The notes beneath the pieces were generated by a model that ran no database searches, was not told the origin of the DNA, and saw nothing but the letters and a program-made list of their open reading frames with translations. From NCBI RefSeq assembly GCF_024586455.1, contig NW_026089623.1, positions 6,011,367-6,075,366 on the forward strand: a stretch of 64,000 nt of DNA, read 5' to 3'. The stretch comes from Bactrocera neohumeralis. Lineage: Eukaryota > Arthropoda > Insecta > Diptera > Tephritidae. This document shows positions 1-11,827 of the stretch, piece after piece (within the stretch, counting starts at the first letter, position 1; each line of letters begins with the position of its first letter). Made by a program: the position numbers and the translations under genes.

Positions 1-18
1 CGTCTTCCAGATCATCTT

Positions 19-41
19 TATATATATATATATATATATAA
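19..41. repeat. (TA)n microsatellite
   Basis: A run of alternating T and A of about 23 bases. It is a simple repeat with no coding content. Confidence 0.9.
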
Positions 42-685
42 CCCTATACCATCGCTATTAATTTTATGTGATACATACAACCGTTAGGTAAACAAAACTA
101 ATATACTCTGTAGCAACATGTTGCAAGAGTATACTAATTTACGGGCGATCAGAGGTTGAGAAAAAAGAATGGTTTATCCCGATTTCTGACAAAACTACCA
201 ATACTATAGAAAAAAAATATTTGGTACTGTTGTGAGTAATAAAATTATCTATAACTTTTGTAGCAAACATTTTTCATATAACCTCAAACTTTATGTTAAA
301 AATTCACCTTTTTTTATGTGCAAATAAATTGTTTCTTTCACGAAATTTAATGGAAACTTACCCTCTTATGTATATGTTTATTGTTTCTCTTGCTATTGAC
401 CTAATATGGAAACGAACTCTAATTTTTAATTAAAAAATCTAAAGTCAAATTATCAAATTTGTTTAAAAAGTCGGTAGGCCTTAAGTTTGTAAAATTGTAG
501 TAAAAATACCACAGTAAACGATTTAAAGTTGTGTTTTTTACTACTGCAACTTCAATATAATAGGTAGATGAAATAAAAAAAAATTGTAATCGTTTTTCAT
601 CTGTTTAGTGGGGTCTTTTTGCGTTTTCTGAATAAATTTACTAGGAAAGTGGACAATTTCACGCAATTCGCTAGGCAATTCGCTA
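42..685. other. AT-rich non-coding stretch
   Basis: No convincing reading frame, RNA gene or recognised repeat is seen here. If the chico call at 13409-13787 is right, this is intronic sequence of that gene. The stretch ends where similarity to the 5' region of the RTE family begins, close to base 686. Confidence 0.5.
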
Positions 686-950
686 TGCAGTCATGTGTAG
701 AAGTTCACGCAAGTGAGGAAAGTTCTCTGATCGCCATTCACTTGGGAGTGGCCAGAAACGATTCTTTTACATATGACTCACGACTTCCGGTCTTTGACCA
801 AGCATCCTTTGGGTAGCCTAAGAACATCCACTTGAAGGCGAGCTAAAGTGAGAAGGCGAAACACTACAGTGGCCATATAAAGGAGCCCAAGTTTGGTGTG
901 GGATTCGTGGTGGGACAGAGACTCCTTGCCGAGTACTATCATTCACATGT

Positions 951-1391
951 GTGAATGAACGTCTAGCCACAATCCGCATCAAAGCGAGGTTCTTTAACAT
1001 ATCGCTGATTTGCGCACTGGCCCCGACGGAAGAGAAGGACGATGTGATCAAAGATGCCTTCTTTGAGCGCTTGGAGCGCACTTATGAGAGCTGCCCCCGC
1101 CACGATGTCAAAATCGTACTTCGCGACTTTAACGCCAGGGTGGGCAAAGAAGGTATCTTTGGCACTACGGTAGGTAAATTCAGCTTCTACGACGCAACAT
1201 CCCCAAATGGCTTGAGGCTGATAGACTTCGCCGGGGCCCGAAATATGGTTATCTGTAGTACTAGATTCCAGCATAAGAAGGTTCATCAAGCTACCTGCTT
1301 GTCTCCGGATCGAAAAGCCACCAAACAGATCGATCATGTTGTGATAAACGGAAAACACTTCTCCAGTGTATTAGACGTGCGTACGTTCTGA
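951..1391 (+). pseudogene. RTE endonuclease domain fragment
   Basis: An apurinic-type endonuclease/exonuclease/phosphatase fold fragment of about 146 residues. It contains ICALAPTEEKDD (normally APT-E), a DFNARVG motif for the catalytic Asp/Asn pair, and QIDHVVINGKH followed by a region where the SDHY histidine motif appears in another frame (near 1407, 'NSDHYLVAAKI'). Its natural role is to nick target DNA for target-primed reverse transcription. The first part of the domain is missing, and a stop at 1389 separates the remaining DH motif, so it cannot work. The ATG is simply the first in the open frame and is not a proven start. Confidence 0.75.
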
Positions 1392-2017
1392 GGTCCTAAC
1401 ATCAACTCGGACCACTATCTTGTTGCAGCCAAGATTCGCACCCGCCTCTGTGCAGCAAAAAACGCACGTCAACAAACACAAGGAAGGTTCGACGTCGAGA
1501 AGCTGCAATCACAACAGACAGCCGAACAATTTTCTACACGTCATGCACTCCTGCTCTCTGAGAGTACTCGTCAACAACTCGGTATAAGTGAACTGTGGGT
1601 CGGCACTACAAACTCTTAACGTACAGCTGCTTCCGAAACCATTGGTCTTCGGAAAATGAAAAAGAACAGCTGGTACGATGAGGAGTGCCGTGTCGCAGCG
1701 GAGAAACAGGCTGCCTACCTCGCAACGTTACGATCGACCACAGCACGTGCGGGATGGGATAGATAACGAGAGTTGAAGAGGGAAGCGAGACGTATTTGCA
1801 GAGAGAAACAGAAAGAGGCCGAAATGCGTAAGTACGAAGAGCTTGATATGCTGGCCGACAGGGGTAATGCTCGAAAATTCTACGAAAAAATGCAGCGGCT
1901 TACAGAAGGTTTCAAGACCGGAGCATACTCTTGTAGAACCCCCAAAGGTGATCTAGTCACCGATGCCCAGAGCATACTTACATAGATTATGGAGGGAACA
2001 CTTCTCCAGCCTGCTGA

Positions 2018-2869
2018 ATGGCAGTGAACGCACAACGCCAGGAGAGCGTGAACCCGATTCCCCAATCGATGACGATGGAGCAGACGTTCCATTGCCCGAC
2101 CATGATGGTTCGAATAGCAATTACCCGTCTGAAGAACAACAAAGCACCGGGGGCCGATGGATTACCGGCCGAGCTATTCAAACACGGCGGCGAAGCACTG
2201 ATAAGAAGCATGCCTCCACTTCTTTGCAAAATATGGTCGGACGAAAGCATGCCCAACGATTGGAATTTAAGTGTGCTCTGCCCAATCCATAAAAAAGGAG
2301 ACCCCACAATCTGCGCCAACTACCATGGGATAAGCCTCCTCAAAATCGCATATAAGGTTCTATTGAGTGTATTGTGTGAAAGATTAAAGCCCACCGTCAA
2401 CAAACTGATTGGACTTTATCAGCGTGGCGTTAGACCAGGAAAATCAACAACCGACCAGAAATTCACCATGTGCCAAATTTTGGAAAAGACCCGTGAAAGG
2501 GAAATCGACACACACCACCTCTTCGTCGATTTCAAAACTGCTTCTGACAGTACGAAAAGGAGCTGCCTTTATGCCGCGATGTCTGAATTTGGTTTCCCCG
2601 CAAAACTAATACGGCTGTGTAAGCTGACGTTGAGCAACACCAAAAGCTCCGTCAGGATTGGGAAGGACCTCTCCGAGCCGTTCGATACCAAACGAGGTTT
2701 CAGACAAGGCGACTCTCTATCGTGCGACTTCTTCAACCTGCTGCTGGAGAAAATAATTCGAGCTGCAGAACTTAATGGAGCAGGTACAATCTTTAAGAAG
2801 AAACGACTGGCGCGCTGTTGTTAACTCGGCTATAATCGCGAAAGCGGTGTCTACGCCAATTAAGAAAAA
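2018..2869 (+). pseudogene. RTE reverse transcriptase fragment (truncated before YADD)
   Basis: The open frame 2018-2824 carries the fingers and palm start of a non-LTR reverse transcriptase: WNLSVLCPIHKKGD, then NYHGISLL, then FVDFKTASDSTKR (normally the catalytic DFKAAFDS block), then FRQGDSLSCDFFNLLLEK. After 'GTIF' (about 2790) the sequence leaps to the extreme C-terminus, so the YADD catalytic block and the rest of the domain are gone. The 3' part, 2797-2868, matches the terminal tail of the copies at 58494-58540 and 10135-10190. In the same family the Phe of AFDS is replaced here by a Ser-containing variant (TASDS), a further sign of decay. Confidence 0.8.
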
Positions 2870-2875
2870 GAAGAA

Positions 2876-3762
2876 ACTTCCTAACCAAGGTCATTAACCT
2901 GTCGCTCACCCAAAACTCTTCAAATAGCCCAGTAGTGAAGACATTTGAGGTCTTGCCACTCCCGACATTGAGACCATCAACATGGCTTCCGTAAAGTGCA
3001 TAGCACCTCCACAGCACTTAGCGTCATAAAAGCCCAGGTAGTTTAGGGCCTAGGATACCATGCGTACTATTTCGAGATGAAAACTTTAAGTTGAGAAGAA
3101 ATTCCATAGCGTGGTGTTCTCTCTTCGTTACTGTTAATTTTTTACATTCCGAGACTTCTCCAATCACTAAAGGGTATTTCCATCACCCCGTACGCTGATG
3201 ACTGCACGATATTAACCATATTGATGCGACCATACTAGGAGTGTAGACTGGATCTTAAAATTAAAGTCGTTGACATTGAAATTGAAATTTTAGCTACAAT
3301 ATTTGACGGCAGTTCACGAGGAAAAGATTAAGTAACGTTGTGGGCACCATACAAGGCAATAGGCCGTCCGGTCTGAAACTACGCCGCACCGATATGGTCG
3401 CCTGGATACAGGGAAACGCAGACGAAAAAACTTCAGACGTGTCAGAACACTGTACAAGAGGACTAAGTATAATATGATGCATTTGGATGTGCCCGGTCGA
3501 ACATTTACATAGAGAGGCGTGCATAGTCCGCTTAAGGAATATAATGAATTTCTCTCCAAACCACCTCCAAGGAACATAAAGAGATATTTTCATGACTACG
3601 GAAACGACACCGAACAGTAGGCCGAGCAGATTTCGGACACAACTCACTTCAGACACGTTCTGACCGCCATTTTGAGTGAAGCTGTTAACACCTTCATGGA
3701 CTCCTTCTCCGTAAATGGCGTACGTTGAATCAAACCAACACCCATTGCAGACGAAGAGCTAG
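2876..3762 (+). mobile_element. PHD/2A-type non-LTR element copy 0, upstream half
   Basis: A heavily decayed, 5'-truncated piece of the same family as 43848-47275. It starts inside the reverse transcriptase ('LTKVINLSLT' equivalent at about 2880), passes 'GFRKVHSTTTALSVI' and a recognisable 'SYADDCTI'-like stretch at 3188-3220, and reaches the C-terminal 'IADEELA' block at about 3745-3762. There it is interrupted by copy 1. The continuation, beginning with a near-duplicate of the interrupted bases, is found at 7297-7545. Many stops and frameshifts are present. Confidence 0.75.
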
Positions 3763-6700
3763 CAATTCCCACGACAGCCGGTTCTACGCACCGGAATTTA
3801 CCCGGATTTTGTCTGGCCAAGGGCTGTTTTTTCGACGATCTAACACCGTTTGGATCGGTAAGTGTTAATATTTGTTTGTTGTCGTGTTAATCTTTGTTGT
3901 CGTCGTGCTGGCATTGAGTCCAACCCGGGCCCGGAGAAATTTTTCTGCTGCGTTTGCGCTAAAAGGCTCTATCCAAACTCCACCTCGATCAGGTGTAATA
4001 CATGCAATGGATGGAGCCATCTTAAGACCTGCTCAGGCCTTAAGACCCTTAGGGAGTGGACCAAGAGTTACGTGGCCCATGTTGCCAACGCAATCAGCAC
4101 ATAGTTCGCGCGCTCACCCCGAGTGACCAATAGAGGACCTCCACGGTCTCCAGGAGCTCAAACAGGAGACATAGCTCACACTCCTTCACACACACTTATA
4201 TCCCCTTCCCTTCATTCCGCTCCAAACCTCGTGCGAGAACAAATCACCAACTCTTGGTTCCCCACACAGTCTATTCTGTGTGTCAGACCGCCATACGTCG
4301 GAACGTCACATCAGTTAAGTGCAATTCCTGCCCCCGCAACACACAACAGTGGCGTCGCCAAGCAACACTACAGCTCGGGAACCGCCCCTGAGGGTTCTAC
4401 AGTTTCCACAAATTCCACCTACACGTCACTCCCTCACCCGCAGGGCCACCCACGGACACCCGCGACAAACCCGCATTCTTCAATTCAACTGCAACGGAGT
4501 CGAGAGTAAGATCGAGGAGATAGTTGCACTTATAAGCCGGGAACGCGTATCAATAGCTGAGGTCCAAGAAACCAAGTTAAACATCCGCCCAGATCTTCTG
4601 AGTTGTGCCGGTTTCAACGTTTTACGTAAAGATCGCGAGCGAGGTAATGGTGGTGGCCTAGCCTCCATATTGCACAACACCGTGCAGTATCGTTTAATCG
4701 ATGAAGACATCGACCGCAGGGATACTACCCTAGAATGTCAGGGTATAACTATCCGGTCAGGCGATGTCGAGCTCGAAATATTTAATATATACATCCCCCC
4801 AGTTACATGTTGCCCTACAGGATATCACGCGAATATATGAGCGCTACTTTGTGGTGAAAACCGTTTGGTACAAGGCAACTTTAATGCGCACCACGATCTT
4901 TGGTATTCCTGCCTGTAAACCATCGTAGAGAGATGGAGCTGGTTGAACAGATTGACGATTCGATATTCTGCACAATGAATGACGAAGCCCCACCAGAGTT
5001 ATGGGCACATGTAATAGCTCGCCCGATATTGCCATTGCTAGTGGTGGTCTGATAAATAGCATAATCTGGCGACCTATGCTAACTCTCGCATCAGACCATC
5101 TGCCCATAATTATCTCGATTCGTTAACTTTAACAAAGCTAACTGGGTCGGCTTCACAGAATTTACCGAGAGCACCTTCAACACTCTACCCATTCCTACGG
5201 ACGTATCCGTTGGCGAACGTCGATTCCGCAAGGTGATCGCTGCAGCTACCGCTCGCTTCATCCCGGCTGGAAGAATAGCGGAACTCCGCCCCAATTTCCC
5301 AGCCGAGCAGCTAATGAGCGCGACACCTTCCGTCATGCCGATCCCGGCGATCCCCGAATAAGAGATCTCAATTTGGAGATTCGGCGATTGGTAAACCATC
5401 ATAAGCGTGAGTAAGCTTTGGGCTACTGTCTAACCCAAAGAGACATGACGACCGAGTTGAGGTTCAATTCAATGGTCATGCCTCTTCGGACCCGAAGAAG
5501 TGTGCGAGCTATTTTAGCCGGCAATTTACACTGCACCCTTAGCGATGTCGCGATGTGTTAACCGACGGCTGCGCAAAATGCCAAACGAAACAAATTGAAA
5601 TATTCTAAATGCATTGGCCCTGATGGAATCAACATGCTTATGCTAAAGCATCTAGGTTCGACAGGAGTAAGCTATCTTACCAAGGTCCTTAACCTGTCGT
5701 TGACTAGAGTGGTTCCACTATTGAAACCTGGGAAACCCGCCAACAAAGGGGAGTCTCTTCTCTCCTCCCCCAGTAGTGAAGACACTTGAGGCCTTGCTAC
5801 TCCCGACCTTCACTCACCACCTCAGTCTCAGCCACCAGCATGGATTCCGAAAAGTGCACAACACCACCACAGCACTTATCGTAATAAAAGCCCAGATAGT
5901 TCGTGGCCTTAACCTGAAACCACCCTGTGAGAGAACGATCTCGAAAAAAATACGCTTCCTCCAGAACTGAAAACTACCATGAAATACCTGAGCGGTCGAC
6001 AATCAGCCGTACTATTTCGAGGTGAAACATCTAAACTGTTAAAAATTTAACAGGGTGTTCCGCAGGGTGGTGTCCTCTCCCCGCTACTGTTTAACTTCTA
6101 GATCTTGAAACTCCCACAGCCACCAGAGTTAGTTTCCATAACCTCGAACGCAGATGTTTGTACGATATTGACGTTGGGCAATGGAATTGATGGCATGTGT
6201 TCAAAACTAAACAACTACCTCTCCGACCTTTCTCGTTTCCTCACTGCACGGAACCTCACACTTTCCCCCACCAAATCCACAGCGACCATTTTTACGAACT
6301 TGAGAGCTTAATATTGCAGTCGATGGCGTCAAAATTCCGTCTGTCAATAATCCGAAGATTTGTATCTTTTGATAGTCTATGCTCCTTCACTCCTCATACG
6401 ACCACGATTATCGCCAAGGTACAGAGCCGAAACAAAATCCCCAAGTCGCTAGCCGGCGTCACAAGGGAAAAAGGCAAAGAAACTTTGTTGGCAACATACA
6501 AGGCAATAGGCCGGCCGGTCTTCAAACACATTGTAAGTTGTCGCCTGTATGCAGTGGTACGCAGATGAGGAAACTTCAGACCAGCCAGAACACTGCACTC
6601 CGGATCACGACAGAATGCCTTTTGATGTCTCCCATCGAACACCTACATAGTGGGACACTTATGCTCCCAGTTAAGAAGCATAATGAACTCCTCTCCAAGC

Positions 6701-7296
6701 AGTTCCTGCTAGGATGTTTTTGTAGAAATCATCCTTGCAGCCACCTGCTTAGAGCGGAACCGCCTCCTAGGAAGATCAAGAGGTCTTTCCTTAACTACGT
6801 CGACTACATTGAACAGTACGCCGACCGGACTTCGGACGTAAGTAACTTCCGACAGGCGCTGACCGCCATTCACAGTGGAGCAATCAACACCTTCATCGTT
6901 TCCCTTCCAATGAATGGCGTTCATGGAATCAAAACACCACCCATCGCAGACGAAGAGCTCGGGTTTCCGCGAGAAATGCGAGTGACCCTAGCGCAGCTTC
7001 GTTCTGGATATTGTAGCAGGTAAAACTCCTACTTATCCAGAATAGACCCTCCTACTTATCCAGAATAGACCCAAGACATATCCAACATATGTCCTGCATG
7101 CACTGAGTCTCCGCATGACACTGACCACCTCTGCCAACCTGCCAACGCCACTCATCTAACACCCCTTTCCTTTTGGTCCGACCCCGTCGAAACAGCACGT
7201 TTCGTGGGCCTCCCGCTAGATGACGTCGACGACAACCTGGATAACCCTTACCATCCTAACGGGGATTGATACTCCGTTAAAAACAACAACAACAAC
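3763..7296 (+). mobile_element. PHD/2A-type non-LTR element copy 1, nested in copy 0
   Basis: About 3.5 kb with the family's 5' end ('aattcccacgacagccgg' at 3765) and its 3' end with an (AAC)n tail (7282-7296). The inferred order is 2A-like peptide, PHD-like finger, endonuclease, reverse transcriptase, C-terminal CCHC-like region. It is inserted in copy 0: the bases before it (gacgaagagctag, 3750-3762) and after it (gacgagctag, 7297-7306) form an imperfect target-site duplication. Copy 0 coding resumes directly afterwards. A 24-base tandem duplication sits at about 7027-7073. Frameshifts and stops break the frame repeatedly. The family is placed in the CR1/Jockey group from the RT motif GVPQGGVLSPLLFN; the exact clade is uncertain. 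Confidence 0.85.
3862..7230 (+). pseudogene. Broken polyprotein of PHD/2A non-LTR element copy 1
   Basis: The frame opens at 3862 with a GIESNPGP motif and one zinc finger of the form C-x2-C...CNTCNGWSHLKTCSGL. The second finger seen in copy 3 is mostly deleted here. Endonuclease pieces follow at 4470-5350, including VQETKLN and a changed active block (QGNFNAHHD in place of LGDFNAHHD, so the catalytic Asp is lost). RT pieces follow at 5590-6480, where a large part of the palm, including YADD, reads SNADVC. The C-terminal region 6379-7023 is the longest intact part. It ends in the GYCSR block, after which the zinc-knuckle-like end is out of frame. Confidence 0.7.
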
Positions 7297-7545
7297 GACG
7301 AGCTAGAGTTGCGTGAGAAAAAATTGACCCCGATATATTAAATACATATCCAGCAATGAGTCCATGCATGACTCTAACCCCATCTTTGCATGCCCAGCAT
7401 TTCTCACTCGTCTAACACACTTCTCCCCATGATCCGACCACAGCACGTTTACGAACATATCTTGTTTGTAACTTAAATGAAGATATCGGAATAAGACTTT
7501 GCACAGGTAATCCTTCCACGCTAATAATGATAAAAATCGCAACCC
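7297..7545 (+). mobile_element. PHD/2A-type non-LTR element copy 0, downstream half
   Basis: This resumes the reading of 2876-3762 after the nested copy. 'gagctagagttgcgtgag' corresponds to the EELELPRE block, followed by degraded versions of the 'SRIDPDI', 'HDT-H' and 'DPVETARF' regions around 7330-7470. Similarity fades near 7545. Confidence 0.6.
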
Positions 7546-9145
7546 TCAATGCTGAATATGAAAGCCGAAAAATTTGGGCCACTATTTTCTTGATAAAAAT
7601 GATTAACCCGTTGTTTCAACATCTTAGCAAATTAACTGCACGTACATATAATCATGCATTTGGTAGCGAAAATGGGTGAAATCTTTCAACATATTATTCC
7701 TGTTCCCTAATCAAGTGCTAATTGAGCCCGATAGATAACAGGGCTGCACTCCTACCTACCTACCTACCCTAAATAAGGATAGAATAAGTTTCGTTATTAC
7801 ATGTTACATACATATTTCAGTCAATGTGAGAGTTATTTTAATAAAATTGGGTGGAAATATTTTATCAAGTATAATTTTGTGTAATCCTAATATTAATGAA
7901 ATCAGTTTGGACCTTGGACAATACCAGATCTACGGGGTTTTAGACCTATATTTATGATATTTTAATGATATAAAGTGGACTTTACGAATCTAGGGGAGGT
8001 ATGGTTTGACAATTTTTTTTTTCATTTTTTTATTTATTTTTTCTGAACCGTCAACATCTCAATAATATTGTGTTAAAGTTTTAGGTCATTCGGAGAAAAA
8101 CTAACGAAGTTACAGCAGGTTGAATAACGGTACCTCTAACTTAGGTTTGCGCGCTTTCCAGCTACCTGCGCTGAGTGTACAATACTTTGAATCGATTATC
8201 TCGAAAGGCTTTTTTTGAAGTCGGTGTCCACGATAACTCAAAAAGTTATGAACCGATCGTACACTTGTGCAACATAGAATTGACTCCCAGCCAACGGTCC
8301 CATTTTATTTATTTTTTGCTTCTATTCGATTTTACAGCCATAAAATGGCGCATTTTTAGGGCTAAAAACGTACTTTTACCTTCACCGACCGTTGAAAAAA
8401 TTTAAAAAAAATTTTCTTTTAAAAGGGCAACGTTGGCTGGGAGATATACTTCTAAAGAACTAATTTTTTTCGTCCCATGTGTTTCAGATGATTCTACGAT
8501 TTTATATCCGGGGCACCGAAATGTGCGGAATTCCGTTGAGTGCCTACTTCAAGTGGCTGCAACTTCGTTGATTTTCGACATTTTGTTGTCTAGAAATTCG
8601 AAAACATATTTGAAATGTCACTGAATAATATGATAATAAAACTATTCAAAAATATTCAGTAGTTTTCTAAAAAAAATCTTCAAAAACGCTTTTTTTTGGC
8701 CCGTCAAAAACTGAAAACTATTCATATTTGTCTTAATTTTAACTCAATACTCATCCAAAAAATCTGTAGTTGTGGTTTGTTTACACTTTCATCTGTCAAA
8801 ATGAGGTCTCCTGCTATTGCCAACTACTTTTTTTTGGAAAAAGCCTAGCCTATTGTGAATGCAAAAAGCGATGAACTGGCAATGCCTCTAGTTCAATATA
8901 CAAGCTATGATAGCTTATGACAAGCCAACATAATTGTGTTGGCTAACTCTTCCATACAAAATAAGCTAATAGCATAATTTGCTGGTGCTGTTAAACCAAG
9001 TTAAAATATAGAATAGCTTATTTAATTTATAATCGAGATGAATTAATTTGTCCGCTGAATTTGGTTAAAAGTTAAATTTTGTCATATATACTACACAAAT
9101 TACGCTCCCAATAGAAAATCACATTGGCAGCTGCATCGCCATCTA
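7546..9145. other. Unassigned AT-rich region with a (CTAC) tract
   Basis: No recognised gene. A short (CTAC)4 tract lies at about 7750-7766. From about 7870 to 8700 the sequence is moderately complex, with several open frames of 60-76 codons that resemble no protein I know. It may be an old element. From 8700 to 9145 only AT-rich sequence is seen, with a small inverted motif around 'agcttatgacaagcc'. Confidence 0.4.
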
Positions 9146-9251
9146 TCGGGTGATTTTTTAAGAGCTTGATAACTTTTTTAAAAAAAAAACGCATAAAATT
9201 TGCAAAATCTCATCGGTTCTTTATTTGAAACGTTAGATTGGTTCATGACAT

Positions 9252-9770
9252 TTACTTTTTGAAGATAATTTCATTTAAATGTTGACCGCGGCTGCGTCTT
9301 AGGTGGTCCATTCGGAAAGTCCAATTTTGGGCAACTTTTTCGAGCATTTCGGCCGGAATAGCCCGAATTTCTTCGGAAATGTTGTCTTCCAAAGCTGGAA
9401 TAGTTGCTGGCTTATTTCTGTAGACTTTAGACTTGACGTAGCCCCACAAAAAATAGTCTAAAGGCGTTAAATCGCATGATCTTGGTGGCCAACTTACGGG
9501 TCCATTTCTTGAGATGAATTGTTCTCCGAAGTTTTCCCTCAAAATGGCCATAGAATCGCGAGCTGTGTGGCATGTAGCGCCATCTTGTTGAAACCACATG
9601 TCAACCAAGTTCAGTTCTTCCATTTTTGGCAACAAAAAGTTTGTTAGCATCGAACGATAGCGATCGCCATTCACCGTAACGTTGCGTCCAACAGCATCTT
9701 TGAAAAAATACGGTCCAATGATTCCACCAGCGTACAAACCACACCAAACAGTGCATTTTTCGGGATGCAT
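9252..9770 (-). pseudogene. Mariner-like transposase, C-terminal 172 residues
   Basis: The catalytic half of a Tc1/mariner-superfamily DDE transposase. It shows WFQQDGATCHTA with the second catalytic Asp, then SWPPRSCDLTPLDYFLWGY with the third acidic residue in the DLTPLDYFLWG block, and a C-terminus ending in IIFKK. The N-terminal DNA-binding part and the first catalytic Asp are absent because the element turns back on itself near 9770. The enzyme would cut and paste the element at TA sites. The frame itself is intact, but as a truncated half it should be inactive. Confidence 0.8.
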
Positions 9771-9775
9771 GGGCA

Positions 9776-10008
9776 GTTGGCCACCAAGATCATGCGATTT
9801 AACGCCTTTAGACTATTTTTTGTGGGGCTACGTCAAGTCTAAAGTCTACAGAAATAAGCCAGCAACTATTCCAGCTTTGGAAGACAACATTTCCGAAGAA
9901 ATTCCGGCCGAAATGCTCGAAAAAGTTGCCCAAAATTGGACTTTCCGAATGGACCACCTAAGACGCAGCCGCGGTCAACATTTAAATGAAATTATCTTCA
10001 AAAAGTAA
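9776..10008 (+). pseudogene. Inverted duplicate of mariner-like transposase 3' end
   Basis: Same protein segment as the minus-strand copy, from SWPPRSCDLTPL to IIFKK, in opposite orientation. The only clear protein difference is the loss of three residues in 'SEEI(RAI)PAEM' (near 9897-9903). It has no second catalytic block. The near-identity of the arms says the duplication is recent or has been homogenised. Confidence 0.8.
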
Positions 10009-10162
10009 ATGTCATAAACCAATCTAACGTTTCAAATAAAGAACCGATGAGATTTTGCAAATTTTATGCGTTTTTTTTTAAAAAAAAAGTTATCAAGCTC
10101 TTAAAAAATCACCCGATATAAGATGAAATAATCTTCTTCTTCTTAATTGGCGTAGACACCGC

Positions 10163-11667
10163 TTACGCGATTTTAGCCGAGTTAACAAGGGCGCGCCAGT
10201 CCTTTCTTCTTTTCGCTACGTGGCGCCAATTGGATATTCCAAGCGTAGCCAGGTCCTTCTCCACCTGGTCCTTCCAACGGAGTGGAGGTCTTCCTCTTCC
10301 TCTGCTTCCCCCGGCGAGTACAGCGTCGAATACTTTCAGAGCTGGAGTGTTTTCGTCCATTCGGACAACATGACCTAGCCAGCGTAGCCGCTGTCTTTTA
10401 ATTCGCTGAACTATGTCAATGTCGTCGTATATCTCGTACAGCTCATCCTTCCATCGAATGCGATATTCGCCGTGGACCATAAATCTTTCGCAGAACTTTT
10501 CTCTCGAAAACTCGCAACGTCGACTCATCAGTTGTTGACATCGTCCAAGCCTCTGTACCATATAGCAGGACGGGAATTATGAGCGACTTATAGAGTTTGG
10601 CTTTTGTTCGTCGAGAGAGGACTTTACTTTTCAATTGCCTACTCAGTCCGAAGTAGCACCTGTTGGCAAGAGTTATCCTGCGTTGGATTTCCAGGCTTGT
10701 TGGTGTTAATACTGGTTCCTAAATACACGAAATTATCTACAACTTCAAAGTTATTACTGTCAACAGTGACGTGAGTGCCAAGTGGCGAGTGCGACGACTG
10801 TTTGTTTGATGACAGGAGATATTTCGTCTTGCCCTCGTTCACTGCCAGACCCATTTGTTTTGCTTCCTTGTCCAGTCTGGAGAAAGCAGAACTAACGGCG
10901 CGGGTGTTAAGGCCGATGATATCAATATCATCGGCATACGCCAGCAGCTGTACACTCTTATAAAAGATGGTACCTTCTCTATTAAGCTCTGCAGCTCGAA
11001 CTATTTTCTCCAGAAGCAGGTTGAAAAAGTCACACGATAGGGAATCGCCTTGTCTGAAACCTCGTTTGGTATCGAACGGCTCGGAGAGGTCCTTCCCGAT
11101 CCTGACGGAGCTTTTCGTGTTGCTCAGCGTCAGTTTACACAGCCGTATTAGTTTTGCGGGGATACCAAATTCAGACATCGCGGCATAGAGGCAGTTCCTT
11201 TTCGTGCTGTCGAAAGCAGCTTTGAAATCGACGAAGAGGTGGTGTGTGTCGATTCTCCTTTCACGGGTCTTTTCCAAAATTTGGCGCATGGTGAATATCT
11301 GGTCGGTTGTTGATTTTCCTGGTCTAAAGCCACACTGATAAGGTCCAATCAGTTTGTTGACGCTGGGCTTTAATCTTTCACACAATACGCTCGATAGAAC
11401 CTTATATGCGATGTTGAGGAGGCTAATCCCACGGTAGTTGGCGCAGATTGTGGGATCTCCTTTTTTATGGATTGGGCATAGCACACTTAAATTCCAATCG
11501 TTGGGCATGCTTTCGTCCGACCATATTTTACAAAGAAGCTGATGCATGCTCCTTATCAGTTCTTCGGCGCCGTGTTTGAATAGCTCGGCCGGCAATCCAT
11601 CGGCCCCCGCCGCTATGTTGTTCTTCAGGCGGGTAATTGCTATTCGAACTTCTTCATGATCGGGCAA
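10163..11667 (-). pseudogene. RTE reverse transcriptase and C-terminal domain, copy B
   Basis: The best preserved RTE reverse transcriptase in the window. The frame 11667-10639 (342 residues) is open through NDWNLSVLCPIHKKGD, FVDFKAAFDSTKR (catalytic Asp), FRQGDSLSCDFFNLLLE and the catalytic LAYADDIDIIG, to NEGKTKYLLSS. A frameshift near 10640-10680 separates it from the C-terminal part (10634-10163), which has 'LLYGTEAWT' and RLRWLGHVVRMDEN, a region typical of RTE-type proteins. The endonuclease was lost by 5' truncation. This copy is a good reference for the family. Confidence 0.85.
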
Positions 11668-11827
11668 TGGAACTTCGGCTCCATCGTCGTCGATTGGGGA
11701 ATCGGGTTCGCCTTCTCCTGGCGTTGTGCATTCACTGCCATTTAGCAGGCTGAAGAAGTGTTCCCTCCATAATTTAAGTATGCTCTGGGCATCGGTGACT
11801 AGATCACTTTTGGGGGTTCTACAAGAG

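Larger units (their letters stand above)
686..2875 (+). mobile_element. RTE-clade non-LTR retrotransposon, copy A (deleted)
   Basis: The copy runs from the family's 5' region (shared with 18190-18000 on the minus strand and with 42709-42900) to its 3' end, which is a conserved tail around 2822-2868 followed by an (AAG)-rich end. The order is 5' leader, endonuclease, linker, reverse transcriptase. Two internal deletions are visible: one near 863 removes the start of the endonuclease domain, and one near 2790 jumps from inside the reverse transcriptase directly to the last codons of the protein. Frameshifts and stops make it inactive. RTE is inferred from the FRQGD-LSC-FFNLLLE style RT motif and the C-terminal RLRWLGHVVR motif in sister copies. 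It lies in the probable chico intron, in the opposite orientation to that gene. Confidence 0.85.
9146..10116. mobile_element. Palindromic mariner-like element (two 3' ends head to head)
   Basis: The 971-bp element is flanked by TA on both sides (9144-9145 and 10117-10118) and starts and ends with the same inverted sequence, TCGGGTGATTTTTT. Unusually, the inverted repeat is not just terminal. About 350 bp at the left (9146-9495) is the near-perfect reverse complement of about 340 bp at the right (9776-10116), and both arms are the 3' half of a Tc1/mariner-superfamily transposase gene. Only 9496-9775 is single-copy. The 5' end of the transposon is therefore replaced by a second 3' end. Both termini keep transposon ends, so the unit could still have been moved in trans. 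Confidence 0.85.
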
